NCBI GenBank assembly: GCA_964617665.1
Contig: CAZUAH010000259.1
Coordinates: 1-18,917, forward strand
DNA from: JADHUC01 sp964617665
GTDB taxonomy: Bacteria > Planctomycetota > Planctomycetia > Pirellulales > Pirellulaceae
Direction of reading: 5' to 3'
DNA: 18,917 nucleotides
Made by a program: the position numbers and the translations under genes. A model generated the notes under the pieces. That model had not been told where the DNA came from. It did not search any database and was given only the letters and a program-made list of their open reading frames with translations. Of the stretch, positions 8,601-15,664 are shown piece after piece (the first letter of the stretch is position 1; each line of letters begins with the position of its first letter).

Positions 8601-9351
8601 CCTGACCACAGAACCGGTCGCCCAACTGCAGTACACCGACGTGGATTTGTCGGCAGGCGTCGAACACGAGTATGCGGTGCGCGCGGTAAATCGGCGCGGG
8701 GCGGAAAGTGCATCTTCCTCACCCGCAGGAGCCGCGGCGCTGCCCGAGATCAAAGAGCCGGTCTTTGAAGCCACGTTCGCACAAGACGCAAACGCTTCGC
8801 TATACGGCGGCGGCGCCGCCCCCGGCAAGGTGCACGGAAAGGCGAAGGTCGCTGGCGGCATGCTCGACATTCGACAAGGTGGCCATGTTACATTTTCCCA
8901 TCGACCGGAGTTCGATTTGAATACGCGACTTTCGGTCGAGTTTTGGGTGTATTTCACCAACGAAGGACAAATGCCCGTGGTTGTCAGTTGCGGACACTGG
9001 CGGCACGCCGGCTGGTTCCTGCAACGGATCGGGGCCGGTTGGCGTTGGCATGTTGGCGGTATCGACTGCGACGGCGGCAAGCCCGCGCCCGGTCGCTGGA
9101 CCCATTTGGTCGGAACATTCGACGGGCGCACGACTCGTCTGTACCAAGACGGCCAGAAAGTGGCCGAGAAACCCGGCCATATCATCCAGGCGACCTGGAA
9201 CGGACCGCTACACGTCGGGCAATACAGCGGAGGACCATCGGCACCGTATCAAGTGAACGGCTGGATCTCCGGCCTGCGAATCTACAATCGCGTCGTGAAC
9301 GCCGAAGAAGCCGCCGACGCGTTCAAACAGAAGCCGGCTTACCTGGAATAG
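5689..9351 (+). CDS. HzsA-related secreted protein with three CxxCH motifs, FN3 and LamG domains
   Basis: A 1220-residue exported protein related to the alpha subunit of hydrazine synthase, a type common in planctomycetes that do not perform anammox. The signal peptide runs to about residue 26 (QPVSA). A TolB/propeller-like domain follows (about 60-420; for example SIYEIGVDGTGLRRLTDP and LPGGRIVFTSTRQ). Three c-type heme motifs come next: CIGCH (502-506), CVRCH (553-557) and CLRCH (691-695). Two FN3-like domains lie near 827-925 and 928-1024, and a LamG/concanavalin-like domain near 1026-1218 (SVEFWVYF, GRWTHLVGTFDG, SGLRIYNRVV). The ATG has GAGGA just upstream. The protein is probably periplasmic or surface-bound, with electron-transfer or redox activity on a substrate held by the C-terminal binding domains; that role is inference. 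True hydrazine synthase is unlikely because no beta or gamma subunit genes are nearby. It converges on the next gene across a hairpin element. Confidence 0.87.
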   Translation: MGNRIRILAILVGLTAGASVWQPVSAAEPAEKSPQLAGMLDAPLLFTKRHSYVGIHIYDTFYKWKPGGGIYVIENPSDPPERHRVRAVIDPTTPETLGEGIYSDPELSWDAKRLLFCFKGEAAGSTSIYEIGVDGTGLRRLTDPCPCEDDYRGSHGGVHDVSPAYLPGGRIVFTSTRQHGLVPCANEGVDIMHVMNANGTDIRTLSVNNVNEFDPCVLPDGRILQGRWEYVDKTALTQQSLWTIFPDGTNETAMFANNMVHPEALLDARPVPGSPHLVAASLTRHNAPPRGTIGMIDTRLGKNAPGAMINFETPDDPTFDRGDSCDPWPLSGDVVLFSGRPAGSAFNAIEIMDRHGHRQLVHAEPDICCHSPMLIKPRPRPTIIPDGRQHAEVTGHLYVQDVYEGLAGVEPGEVKWLRVIEETSRTSATPGGAMNQTFLVSAILAFSAKNYLGVVPVEEDGSAYFEVPAGRALYLQALDDEGRLVQSMRTFVQAAPGVTRSCIGCHEHKYHTPANSGDRLAVSRKPVRPQPESWGTGFVDYPSMIQPIMDKHCVRCHGGDEGIAAGMDLSGGWTEYFNIGYENLVTRRETQLIAYWISGIDCMNGTANWSAQIFQPRSHGSGAAPLAEILVSGHDGHIASLSRTERDLLMAWIDTNGLYHGTWDYTDHGCKINAWPDVKNALIAEMQSAGCLRCHGKNGQVTMFENDWFNLQHPERSRILRAPLAEDAEGLGLGMCRDREVDPARQRIHILRTGGYVHADLPLESFAPQTPPPRDTKGESVVSFASTDDSHYQSMLAIINDGRRRALAAPRSDMPGAEINAGSCRRLLPPSLPDSLPTLEARVDAESIVHLAWERSADTIGLGSEIHRGSRADFTPTDETLVTATRLFEFTDAEAPEGQNHYALILVAEDDRSEPIRASISVPPLPEPPQPTGLKAEAAPGRVELRWLELGDTCLRYHVYRAKTGSDQFACLTTEPVAQLQYTDVDLSAGVEHEYAVRAVNRRGAESASSSPAGAAALPEIKEPVFEATFAQDANASLYGGGAAPGKVHGKAKVAGGMLDIRQGGHVTFSHRPEFDLNTRLSVEFWVYFTNEGQMPVVVSCGHWRHAGWFLQRIGAGWRWHVGGIDCDGGKPAPGRWTHLVGTFDGRTTRLYQDGQKVAEKPGHIIQATWNGPLHVGQYSGGPSAPYQVNGWISGLRIYNRVVNAEEAADAFKQKPAYLE

Positions 9352-9387
9352 CGAGCGTGCCGCAGCCAACAGTCGCACAGCGATCGA

Positions 9388-9452
9388 ATGATTTTGCCCG
9401 CAAATGGTTTTGCCTTTCTTGCTCGGGCAAAATGATTGTTGGGCAAAATCAT
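9388..9452. repeat. Four-unit palindromic element, copy 2
   Basis: Units: ATGATTTTGCCC (9388-9399), ATGGTTTTGCC (9404-9414), GGGCAAAATGAT (9425-9436) and GGGCAAAATCAT (9441-9452). Unit 1 pairs perfectly with unit 4. The 16-base period, inverted halves and short centre match copy 1 at 5370-5435, but all four units carry TTTGCC/GGCAAA where copy 1 has CTTG/CAAG. It sits between convergent gene ends (9351 and 9477) and could also act as a transcript-end hairpin. Confidence 0.8.
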
Positions 9453-9476
9453 CGAAATCTTCGCGCGGTCAAGCAA

Positions 9477-11186
9477 TCAGTCGTCATGTGCTCCGATGCC
9501 CACCGTGTCCTTCGGTCCGGTGAACCCCGGACCTCCGGCTGCGACGTATCCGTGACTGGCGCCGGTTTCGTCGGGGCTTACCCAGAACGAATACAGGGCT
9601 GCTTGCTTCAGATGGAATCGAAAACGAACTGGTTGGCCGGCGATTGACGAGAGGTCGTTCACGTTGTTCCATTTCACGGGGATCAGCGTTTTGTCCTCGT
9701 GTATGGGGTGGCACGCCTGTTTTTGAAACTGTTGGATGACGTTGCCTTCGCGATCCAGTATTTCCATTTCGAGCTTTCCACGTTCTTCGATGGCGGCATT
9801 GACGAAAAGGAACTTACCGCGAAAACGAACTGGTCGTGTCGTGAGCGTTCCTTCCTCGTCACCGGCCTGCATCGAGGCGAAGCCGTCGCGGCGCAAGAAG
9901 GCCAAGCCGGTTGTGTCTTCCTTTGCGTTGCGGCCACTGGCGTAGCAGAACAGTCGGTCGCGGACGACCAGACATCCGCCGCCGACTGACTGGACGTTGG
10001 CCCAGTTCCAGGCTTCGGTATCGTCGGCCACGGGGATCACGGCCTGTCGGAACGGCCTGTGCCAATGAAAACCATCTCGGCTGAAGCCGAGCATGATATC
10101 GTTGATTTTGGGACGCCCAGCAGACGATCCGCCGTGCCAGACGCTGAACAGGCCTAGCAAGACGCTCTCGTAGGCGACCGCGTCCAGATTGTAGAGTTCC
10201 GCGTGGGTGTCGGCGGGGCCGATGTCCGGCGAATCCAGGCGATCCGCCGCGCACCACCAGGCCGGTTCGTCCTCTTTCCAGTCCTCGTGCATGTGTCCGC
10301 CCGTCCACTCGGCGCCGGCGACAAAGTCGGCGTGTTCCCAGTACTTGCGGGCGCGCCCGATTGGCTTGGGCGGCTTGCTGTGGTAGTCCCACGGTCCAGG
10401 ATAAATGTGCGCCCGAATACTGTAGACCCATACCTTGCGAAACGGGTTGTAGAAGATCGTCGAACGGTCCCAAGTCGGCCCTGTCCAGACGGGCTCGCTC
10501 CAGTGGATTCCATCCGGTGAAGTGTGGACCGACGATTTCCACGCGTCGCGATGGAATTGGAATAACTTGAAACGCTGCTCTGCGTCGGCGGTCTCGTGAT
10601 CAAGCCACACTGTGGCCGAATCGCGATTGCCGGACAGCAGGACGATGTTCGTCCCAGGCTGTACGTGCTCGACGGCTGGCTTCTCCCAGTTCATCCCATC
10701 TTTGGAGGCGGCATAGGCAAAGCCACCGCGAATTCCATAGCGATACCACATCTTGAACAGCTTGGCCTGCGGATCGAAGAACACGCCGTCGCTGTACGCC
10801 ATGGCGCTGGACGGCACGCTGCCACGGCCACGCTCCCAACGCCGGTTTGGACGAATGACCGGGTTCCCGTCATAGAACTCTGCTTTGTGAAACACGCGTT
10901 CCAGCGTCGTCGACTCGATTAGAAAATCGTCAACAAACAACTGACGTCCAACGTCGATCGGGATCATCTCCGGCGGATCGTTCAACCAAGGCACGGGCAT
11001 AGGTTCGTGCTCACGTAGCTCAGCCACAGTCCGCTTTGGCGGCCACTGCTCCGGCAAACGAATGCCGTTGTAGAGCAGTTCACCGACGCCCGACGGTCGG
11101 TCGTTCACCGTTTCGGCGTCCGCAATCAGCGCGTGGAAGAACAAGGCCGAGAGGAGGGTACAAGCGGATTGACGGGCAGTACTCAT
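9477..11186 (-). CDS. Secreted 5-bladed beta-propeller glycosidase-like protein
   Basis: A 569-residue exported protein resembling planctomycete proteins of the GH32/GH43-like 5-bladed propeller type, which would act on glycans outside the cytoplasm. The signal peptide spans about residues 1-24 (LLSALFFHALIADA). LLYNGIRLPEQWPP (about 38-51) and RQLFVDDFLIE (81-91) are hallmarks of this group, followed by NPVIRP (about 108-113). Repeated 'FSRDGFHWHRP' and 'SPDGIHWSEP' strands mark propeller blades. The C-terminal about 120 residues look like a beta-sandwich. Two in-frame ATGs compete: 11195 has GGAGG only one base before it, while 11186 has the same GGAGG 10 bases upstream and starts cleanly with a signal peptide, so 11186 is chosen. 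The three catalytic acids cannot be assigned from sequence alone, so enzymatic activity is inferred from family. It may be co-transcribed with the PQQ-like gene upstream (221-base gap holding a palindromic repeat). Confidence 0.78.
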   Translation of the reverse strand: MSTARQSACTLLSALFFHALIADAETVNDRPSGVGELLYNGIRLPEQWPPKRTVAELREHEPMPVPWLNDPPEMIPIDVGRQLFVDDFLIESTTLERVFHKAEFYDGNPVIRPNRRWERGRGSVPSSAMAYSDGVFFDPQAKLFKMWYRYGIRGGFAYAASKDGMNWEKPAVEHVQPGTNIVLLSGNRDSATVWLDHETADAEQRFKLFQFHRDAWKSSVHTSPDGIHWSEPVWTGPTWDRSTIFYNPFRKVWVYSIRAHIYPGPWDYHSKPPKPIGRARKYWEHADFVAGAEWTGGHMHEDWKEDEPAWWCAADRLDSPDIGPADTHAELYNLDAVAYESVLLGLFSVWHGGSSAGRPKINDIMLGFSRDGFHWHRPFRQAVIPVADDTEAWNWANVQSVGGGCLVVRDRLFCYASGRNAKEDTTGLAFLRRDGFASMQAGDEEGTLTTRPVRFRGKFLFVNAAIEERGKLEMEILDREGNVIQQFQKQACHPIHEDKTLIPVKWNNVNDLSSIAGQPVRFRFHLKQAALYSFWVSPDETGASHGYVAAGGPGFTGPKDTVGIGAHDD

Positions 11187-11212
11187 GCGTAGCATTCCTC
11201 CGCCAAGGTTTC

Positions 11213-11293
11213 TGTAGGTTATGCTTCAGCATGACGACGCGGGACAGTGTGCATATCGAAAAGCAGAGGCCGTTATGCTGAAGCATAACCTAC
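11213..11293. repeat. Palindromic dispersed repeat, copy 1
   Basis: GTAGGTTATGCTTCAGCAT (11214-11232) is perfectly complementary to 11275-11293 around a 42-base loop. A diverged copy is at 12893-12965. Each copy lies just upstream of a minus-strand gene for a secreted protein. It could serve as terminator or processing hairpin for the PQQ-like transcript. Confidence 0.8.
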
Positions 11294-11407
11294 GGGCGGT
11301 CGACGTGAATTGCCCGCTCTGAGTGGAGTGCATCTCTCGTGAAGATCGACTTGGCCCACGAACTGCAACCAATGCTTTAGACCGATAGAACAGCCGCCCC
11401 ACAACCA

Positions 11408-12685
11408 TCACTTGCCGATGCAGTATAAGTACTTGTCGCTGCGCAAGAGGATCTGGCCGTCGCTTATCACGGGTGAACCGTTGAAAATGCTATCGTCGGA
11501 CTCGATTCTGTTGTGGGCCAGGAGGTCGAACTCCGGCTCGGCCGGTACGATGAAGGTACCTTGGTCGCGGCTGACGTAATACAGTTTGCCGTCCGCTGCC
11601 ACCGGCGAAGCGTAAATGCGTCCTGGGCGCGGATCCAGACGCCCTTCATAGACCATTTCGCCGGTCTTGATGTCGACACAGTATAAGACGCCTCTGGTCT
11701 CGCTGGCCCAGTACAAGAAGCCTTCGTGCACGACCGGGGATGAAACATTCGATCCCTTACTGATCTCCCATAGTTTGTGAGTAGCCGTCACGTCACCTCG
11801 TCCGCCGGCGCGGATCGCAAGTGCCGTATTCTTGCGACCGCCGATGGCGTAGACGATTCCATCGTTGGCCAGAATGCTGGGAACGATGTAGTCGTTGATG
11901 GCATCGCAACTCCAGAGCTTCGAGCCCGTCGCAGGATCGAATGCCAAGACTTTTCCCTTCGTGTTGACGACCAGTTCCCAGCCGTCGGTGGCCTTAACCA
12001 ATGCCGGCGTGTTCCACGAAAGGTTGATACCGGGCTGACTCCATACTTCTTTGCCCGTGCGTTTGTCCAAGCCGATCAAGTTTCCGCTTTCGACACTGGC
12101 GTTGATAATGACCAGGTCTTCGTACAAGACCGGCGATGTGCCGGTTCCAAAACCGTGGGTGTTCGTTCCGCACGGCGTTAGCCATAACTGCTTGCCGTCG
12201 TGCGAGTAAGCGGCGGCGCCGGTGGTGCCATAAAAGACGTAGATGCCATCTTTGTCCATGACCGGTGTGCCAGAAGCGTATCCGTGCAGGGCAATGAAGC
12301 CTTGGTAGGGTTTCTGCGACGACGTGGCCGCTTGGGTGACATCCCAAATAACGCTTCCATCCTGGCGGTTGATGCAGACCAGGTTTCGCTGCAGTTCGGC
12401 GGGGTCGCCTGGTGATTTGGAGTCCAAACCGTACCCGCTGTGGCAGGTCAAATAGACGCGATCGCCGTACGTCACGGGACTGGACGCGCCGGGGCCGGGC
12501 AAGGGGGTCTTCCAGACGATGTTGGTCTCGGCATCCCAAGTCATGGGCAAACCGGTTTCGTCAGAACTACCGGCAGCGTCTGGGCCGCGGAACTGGAGCC
12601 AATCTTCAGCTTGTGAGCTACTCGTAAATGCTTGGAGTGAAAGGAACAAGACTGTCATGACACATAGTGAAGTTGCTCGTTGCAT
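11408..12685 (-). CDS. Secreted PQQ-like beta-propeller (BamB-like) repeat protein
   Basis: A 425-residue exported protein made of PQQ-type beta-propeller repeats. The signal peptide is residues 1-27 (LFLSLQAFTSSSQA) and the mature protein begins EDWLQFRGP, a very common start for planctomycete proteins of this class. Propeller blades appear as recurring 'DRVYLTC', 'NLIGLDKRTGKEVWSQPG', 'KVLAFDPATGSKLWS' and 'GVLYCVDIKTGEMVYEG' units through to LLRSDKYLYCIGK at the end. The frame is open back to 12799, but the ATG at 12685 is chosen because GGAGG lies 10 bases upstream and the signal peptide begins there. Such proteins act as scaffolds (BamB-like) or as quinoprotein-like domains; no PQQ-binding catalytic residues can be confirmed, so a structural role is as likely as dehydrogenase activity. 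It is bracketed by two copies of one palindromic repeat. Confidence 0.87.
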   Translation of the reverse strand: MQRATSLCVMTVLFLSLQAFTSSSQAEDWLQFRGPDAAGSSDETGLPMTWDAETNIVWKTPLPGPGASSPVTYGDRVYLTCHSGYGLDSKSPGDPAELQRNLVCINRQDGSVIWDVTQAATSSQKPYQGFIALHGYASGTPVMDKDGIYVFYGTTGAAAYSHDGKQLWLTPCGTNTHGFGTGTSPVLYEDLVIINASVESGNLIGLDKRTGKEVWSQPGINLSWNTPALVKATDGWELVVNTKGKVLAFDPATGSKLWSCDAINDYIVPSILANDGIVYAIGGRKNTALAIRAGGRGDVTATHKLWEISKGSNVSSPVVHEGFLYWASETRGVLYCVDIKTGEMVYEGRLDPRPGRIYASPVAADGKLYYVSRDQGTFIVPAEPEFDLLAHNRIESDDSIFNGSPVISDGQILLRSDKYLYCIGK

Positions 12686-12892
12686 GCGTGGAGTACCTCC
12701 GTTGGAAACTCGGTTGTGGATTGAACGTACAGTCGAGGCGTGTACAAGGCGGCGCATTTCGATAGGCAAGCGTGAATGCCGGTATGCCGATAGACACAAA
12801 TACCATCAAAAGTGGGCAAATGCAATGCGTTAGGAGTTGAGAAGCTGAATGCGGCGATGAATGGAATTCAGGATATCCTGTCCGCACCTTCT

Positions 12893-12965
12893 TGTAGGTT
12901 ACGCTTCAGCATAACGATGGGGGACGGACCAATTGGATGGGGCGTTGTGCTGAAGCATAACCACC
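12893..12965. repeat. Palindromic dispersed repeat, copy 2
   Basis: GTAGGTTACGCTTCAGCATA (from 12894) faces GTTGTGCTGAAGCATAACC (12944-12962). It is the same family as 11213-11293, with a few mismatches between arms. It sits in the 319-base gap 12686-13004, which also holds a 12-base palindrome CAGGATATCCTG (12869-12880) and no supported gene. Confidence 0.75.
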
Positions 12966-13004
12966 GTCGACAAGTCATTGGCTCCGAGGACGGTGGAAGA
13001 GACC

Positions 13005-14228
13005 TCAGTCATCTCGTCGGAGGTCTTCAGGTGGTGGTTGATGCTTGGCGACGTACCATGCTTTCCACGCATCAATCTTGTAGCCGAAATTGACGCCTGG
13101 GTTGAGGACGGCGAGGGCGTTCAACACGTTCTCGTTGTTCAGCTGCTGCTTGACCAGCTTCGGGCGTCCGCCAACACCGAACGTATTGCCCCCGCCGCCG
13201 GGGCCGCCGCCAAATCCTACGTTCATTCTTCCCGGGTCGCCGCCGCTTTTGACCAGGAACTTGTGCTCGGTGGTTAGCGAATTGATCAGAGCCAGCGTAG
13301 CCTCCGGCTTCCCTAAGGAACCAAGGCAAAAGCCCGCTCGATTGACAACCTTGTTGTCCGGCGATTTCAGCATCTTCTGAAATGCGTGTACCGCGTGCTC
13401 GGTGCCGAACTTGGCAAGCTTATCCAAGCACGCGTCACGGATGTTTGCGTCCGGGTCTTTGATGGCCAGTTCAACGAAGGTGCCAACTGCGATCGGCGAT
13501 TGCAGTCCGCCCAGGACTTCGACCATTAGCATCCGTACGTTGCGTGGCTCCTTCTCGTTCTTCAGGATATCTGCCAGTGCTGGTGCGGCACTTGGATTGT
13601 CGATCGCGCGGAGGGCGTCTATGGCTTCCTGTTCCTTGCCGCGTCCTTTTCGTATCGATGTATGCCAGCTGTTGACCTTCTCCCTCCACTCCCTCTGACG
13701 CTTCGCGACCTCTTCGGCCGCTTTTTCCAGCATCACGTCCTGAGGAATCCGCCAGTCCCCGCGATAGCGTATGTACCCCTTACTGCTCATCCATTCGTCG
13801 GTTTTCACCCAACGATCTTCGACCTGGCTGTATCCAAGGCCATAGCGGGCCTGCTTGTGGTCCGGCTCCAGTTTGAGGATCTCTCCCAAATGGTGCTCGC
13901 GTTGCTCTTTCAGCCAACGTTTGCGGCACTCCTCGGCCATCTTCAAGTGGCCTTCGACCGTCTGTGGTGTCTTGGGCAGCCATTGTTCGTACCACGCCAA
14001 GGCTTCCGACTTTTCGACGACCTCGTCGACGTGGGCGTTGGCGAGCGTGACCACGCCGCCGTTTTTCGTGCGCACGACGTAGGTCTGCCGTTGCTTCTCG
14101 TCGCGATTGACCCATTCGCCCTCGATCTGGCCGCCGTTGACGAGCAGAAAGACAGTGGCGTGTGACGGGCTGGCGACCGACAGTAGCGCCGCAGCGATCA
14201 GACTGGCAAATGAGAGTCTCATGCTCAT
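13005..14228 (-). CDS. Secreted HEAT-repeat protein with glycine-rich loop
   Basis: A 407-residue exported protein of a type common in planctomycetes and without known enzyme activity. The signal peptide ends near residue 24 (ALLSVASPSHA). Residues about 25-75 form a small beta-rich domain (FLLVNGGQIEGEWV). A helical, charged stretch follows (about 76-205), including a tetratricopeptide-like segment around LGEILKLEPDHKQARYGLGY. HEAT/Armadillo-type helical repeats cover about 205-325, with the spacing DNPSAAPALADIL, SPIAVGTFVELAIKDPD, EHAVHAFQKML and KPEATLALINSL. A glycine-rich loop (338-354) splits off the last helices. HEAT repeats usually bind proteins, so a scaffold role is likely. The start at 14228 has only a weak ribosome site; ATG 14222 is equally possible. 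A plausible promoter lies at 14272-14301. Confidence 0.82.
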   Translation of the reverse strand: MSMRLSFASLIAAALLSVASPSHATVFLLVNGGQIEGEWVNRDEKQRQTYVVRTKNGGVVTLANAHVDEVVEKSEALAWYEQWLPKTPQTVEGHLKMAEECRKRWLKEQREHHLGEILKLEPDHKQARYGLGYSQVEDRWVKTDEWMSSKGYIRYRGDWRIPQDVMLEKAAEEVAKRQREWREKVNSWHTSIRKGRGKEQEAIDALRAIDNPSAAPALADILKNEKEPRNVRMLMVEVLGGLQSPIAVGTFVELAIKDPDANIRDACLDKLAKFGTEHAVHAFQKMLKSPDNKVVNRAGFCLGSLGKPEATLALINSLTTEHKFLVKSGGDPGRMNVGFGGGPGGGGNTFGVGGRPKLVKQQLNNENVLNALAVLNPGVNFGYKIDAWKAWYVAKHQPPPEDLRRDD

Positions 14229-14271
14229 ATTCTTCGTCCCAGTCCTTGCCGACCTTCATCCCCCGATCTTT

Positions 14272-14301
14272 AGTATACGGCTCTGACGGGCGAATCGGCA
14301 A
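14272..14301 (-). promoter_or_regulatory. Candidate promoter of the HEAT-repeat gene
   Basis: The minus strand reads TTGCCG (14301-14296), an 18-base spacer and TATACT (14277-14272), the latter five of six to consensus. The transcript would have a leader of roughly 40 bases. Confidence 0.4.
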
Positions 14302-14424
14302 CAGAAACGGCAACCGGGATGGATAAGGACGATCATCCGGGCAGTCCGTCCTGCTTGCATCTGGCGGACAGATGGGTAACCTCAACAGCAGGAAAACACT
14401 CGAAATCGGCAGAAGGACTGGGCT

Positions 14425-15561
14425 TTGAGCGACGCAACCGGCGATCCGCCGCCTGTTAACGATGCTTCCTTGGCAGCGACCGTCCGTCTTGCGCTCGTTC
14501 CGGGCGTTGGACCGACGATTCGCAAGTCGCTATTGGAGTATTTCGGTTCGGCCGAAGCCGTGCTGGCGGCCAGTTCAGGTGAGTTGCGTCAAGTTCCAGG
14601 CGTCGGTCCTAAGCTGAGCTGTGCGCTCGTATCGGCTCGCGACGAGATCGACGCGGAAGTCGAAATCGCCATCTGTCGCGAACACGGCATCACGATCATC
14701 AGCGACGAAGAGGCAGGATACCCGCGGCTGTTGCGGGAAATACACAATCCGCCGAGCATCCTGTTCGTGCACGGAGATGTTGGCGACGACGACGCGCTGG
14801 CCATCGCTATCGTCGGCACTCGCCATGCTACCAACTATGGACTACGGCAAGCGGAACGATTGGCTGGCGGGTTGGCTCGAGCTGGGCTGACTGTGGTTAG
14901 TGGCTTGGCACGCGGAATTGACGCCGCGGCGCATCGCGGTGCACTAAATGCTGGCGGTCGGACTCTAGCGATATTGGCCAGCGGCGTGCTGAACGTCTAC
15001 CCACCGGAGCATAAGGGGCTGGCCGAGGAGATCCGCGATTCCGGCGCCGTGATCAGTGAAAATCCACCGCGAAACGAACCAATAAGCGGAGCGTTTCCAA
15101 GACGCAATCGAGTGATTACGGGCCTGAGCCTTGGCTTGGTTGTGGTGGAAGCGGCGGAACGATCCGGTGCGTTGATTTCGGCTCAGCATGCCATGGAACA
15201 GGGCCGCGAGGTTTTTGCCGTGCCTGGGCGAGTGGATAGCCGAGCGTCGCGCGGTTGTCATCGGCTTATTCGCGACGGTGCGAAGCTGGTGGAGTGCGTC
15301 GAAGACGTGTTGGAAGAGCTTGGGCCGTTGGTAGAAGCGACGCCGCGATCGGACGGCCGCGTTGTTCATCATCCCGCCGAATTGAAGCTGAACGAACAGG
15401 AACGCCAAGTGCTGGATGCCATCGGGATTGACCCTACGACCATCGACAAAGTCGTGGAAACCAGCGGACTACCGATCCATCGAGTGTTATCGACGGTCAG
15501 CGTGCTGGAGATGCGGCGGCTGATTCGACGCGTGAGCGGCACCACCGTTGCGCGTTTCTGA
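14425..15561 (+). CDS. dprA: DNA-processing protein DprA
   Basis: A 378-residue cytoplasmic protein that binds incoming single-stranded DNA and loads RecA during natural transformation. An N-terminal helix-hairpin-helix region (about 22-75) shows the paired VPGVGP motifs. The Rossmann-like DprA core contains VGTRHATNYG (GTR at 131-133), SGLARGIDAAAH (159-170), a PRRNR motif (FPRRNRVITGLS) and GREVFAVPG (260-268). A winged-helix C-terminal domain (about 315-378) follows. The start is TTG: AGAAGGA at 14411-14417 lies 7 bases upstream and no ATG fits. Length is normal for the family. It is divergent from the HEAT-repeat gene (196-base gap) and convergent with guaA. Other competence genes are not in the window, so natural transformation cannot be concluded; DprA is also widely conserved in non-competent bacteria. 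Confidence 0.95.
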   Translation: MSDATGDPPPVNDASLAATVRLALVPGVGPTIRKSLLEYFGSAEAVLAASSGELRQVPGVGPKLSCALVSARDEIDAEVEIAICREHGITIISDEEAGYPRLLREIHNPPSILFVHGDVGDDDALAIAIVGTRHATNYGLRQAERLAGGLARAGLTVVSGLARGIDAAAHRGALNAGGRTLAILASGVLNVYPPEHKGLAEEIRDSGAVISENPPRNEPISGAFPRRNRVITGLSLGLVVVEAAERSGALISAQHAMEQGREVFAVPGRVDSRASRGCHRLIRDGAKLVECVEDVLEELGPLVEATPRSDGRVVHHPAELKLNEQERQVLDAIGIDPTTIDKVVETSGLPIHRVLSTVSVLEMRRLIRRVSGTTVARF

Positions 15562-15576
15562 AAGCCCATTTCGAAA

Positions 15577-15647
15577 TTGGGAGGGCGAGGCTCGGCCGAG
15601 CCGAAACCGTGGGAAGACGCGGCTCAGCAGGAGCTTCGCCCTCCCAA
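15577..15647. repeat. Inverted repeat between convergent dprA and guaA
   Basis: TTGGGAGGGCGAGGCTC (15577-15593) faces GAGCTTCGCCCTCCCAA (15631-15647) with one non-Watson-Crick position. Inner GGCCGAGCCG / CGGCTCAGC segments extend the pairing. It fills the gap between two convergent stop codons (15561, 15665). There is no T-tract, so if it ends transcripts it does so without a classical factor-independent signal. I recall this 'GGGCGAGGCTC' motif as dispersed in planctomycetes (unverified). Confidence 0.75.
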
Positions 15648-15664
15648 ACTTCACTTCCGAAGAC

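Noticed and set aside
5689..9351. A true hydrazine synthase / anammox locus
   Set aside because: Beta and gamma subunit genes, hydroxylamine-oxidoreductase-like genes and other anammox genes are absent; HzsA-related proteins are widespread in non-anammox planctomycetes.
5370..12965. CRISPR array made of the repeated palindromes
   Set aside because: Units are few, inverted and spaced by 3-5 bases or by kilobases, with no regular 30-40 base spacers and no cas genes.
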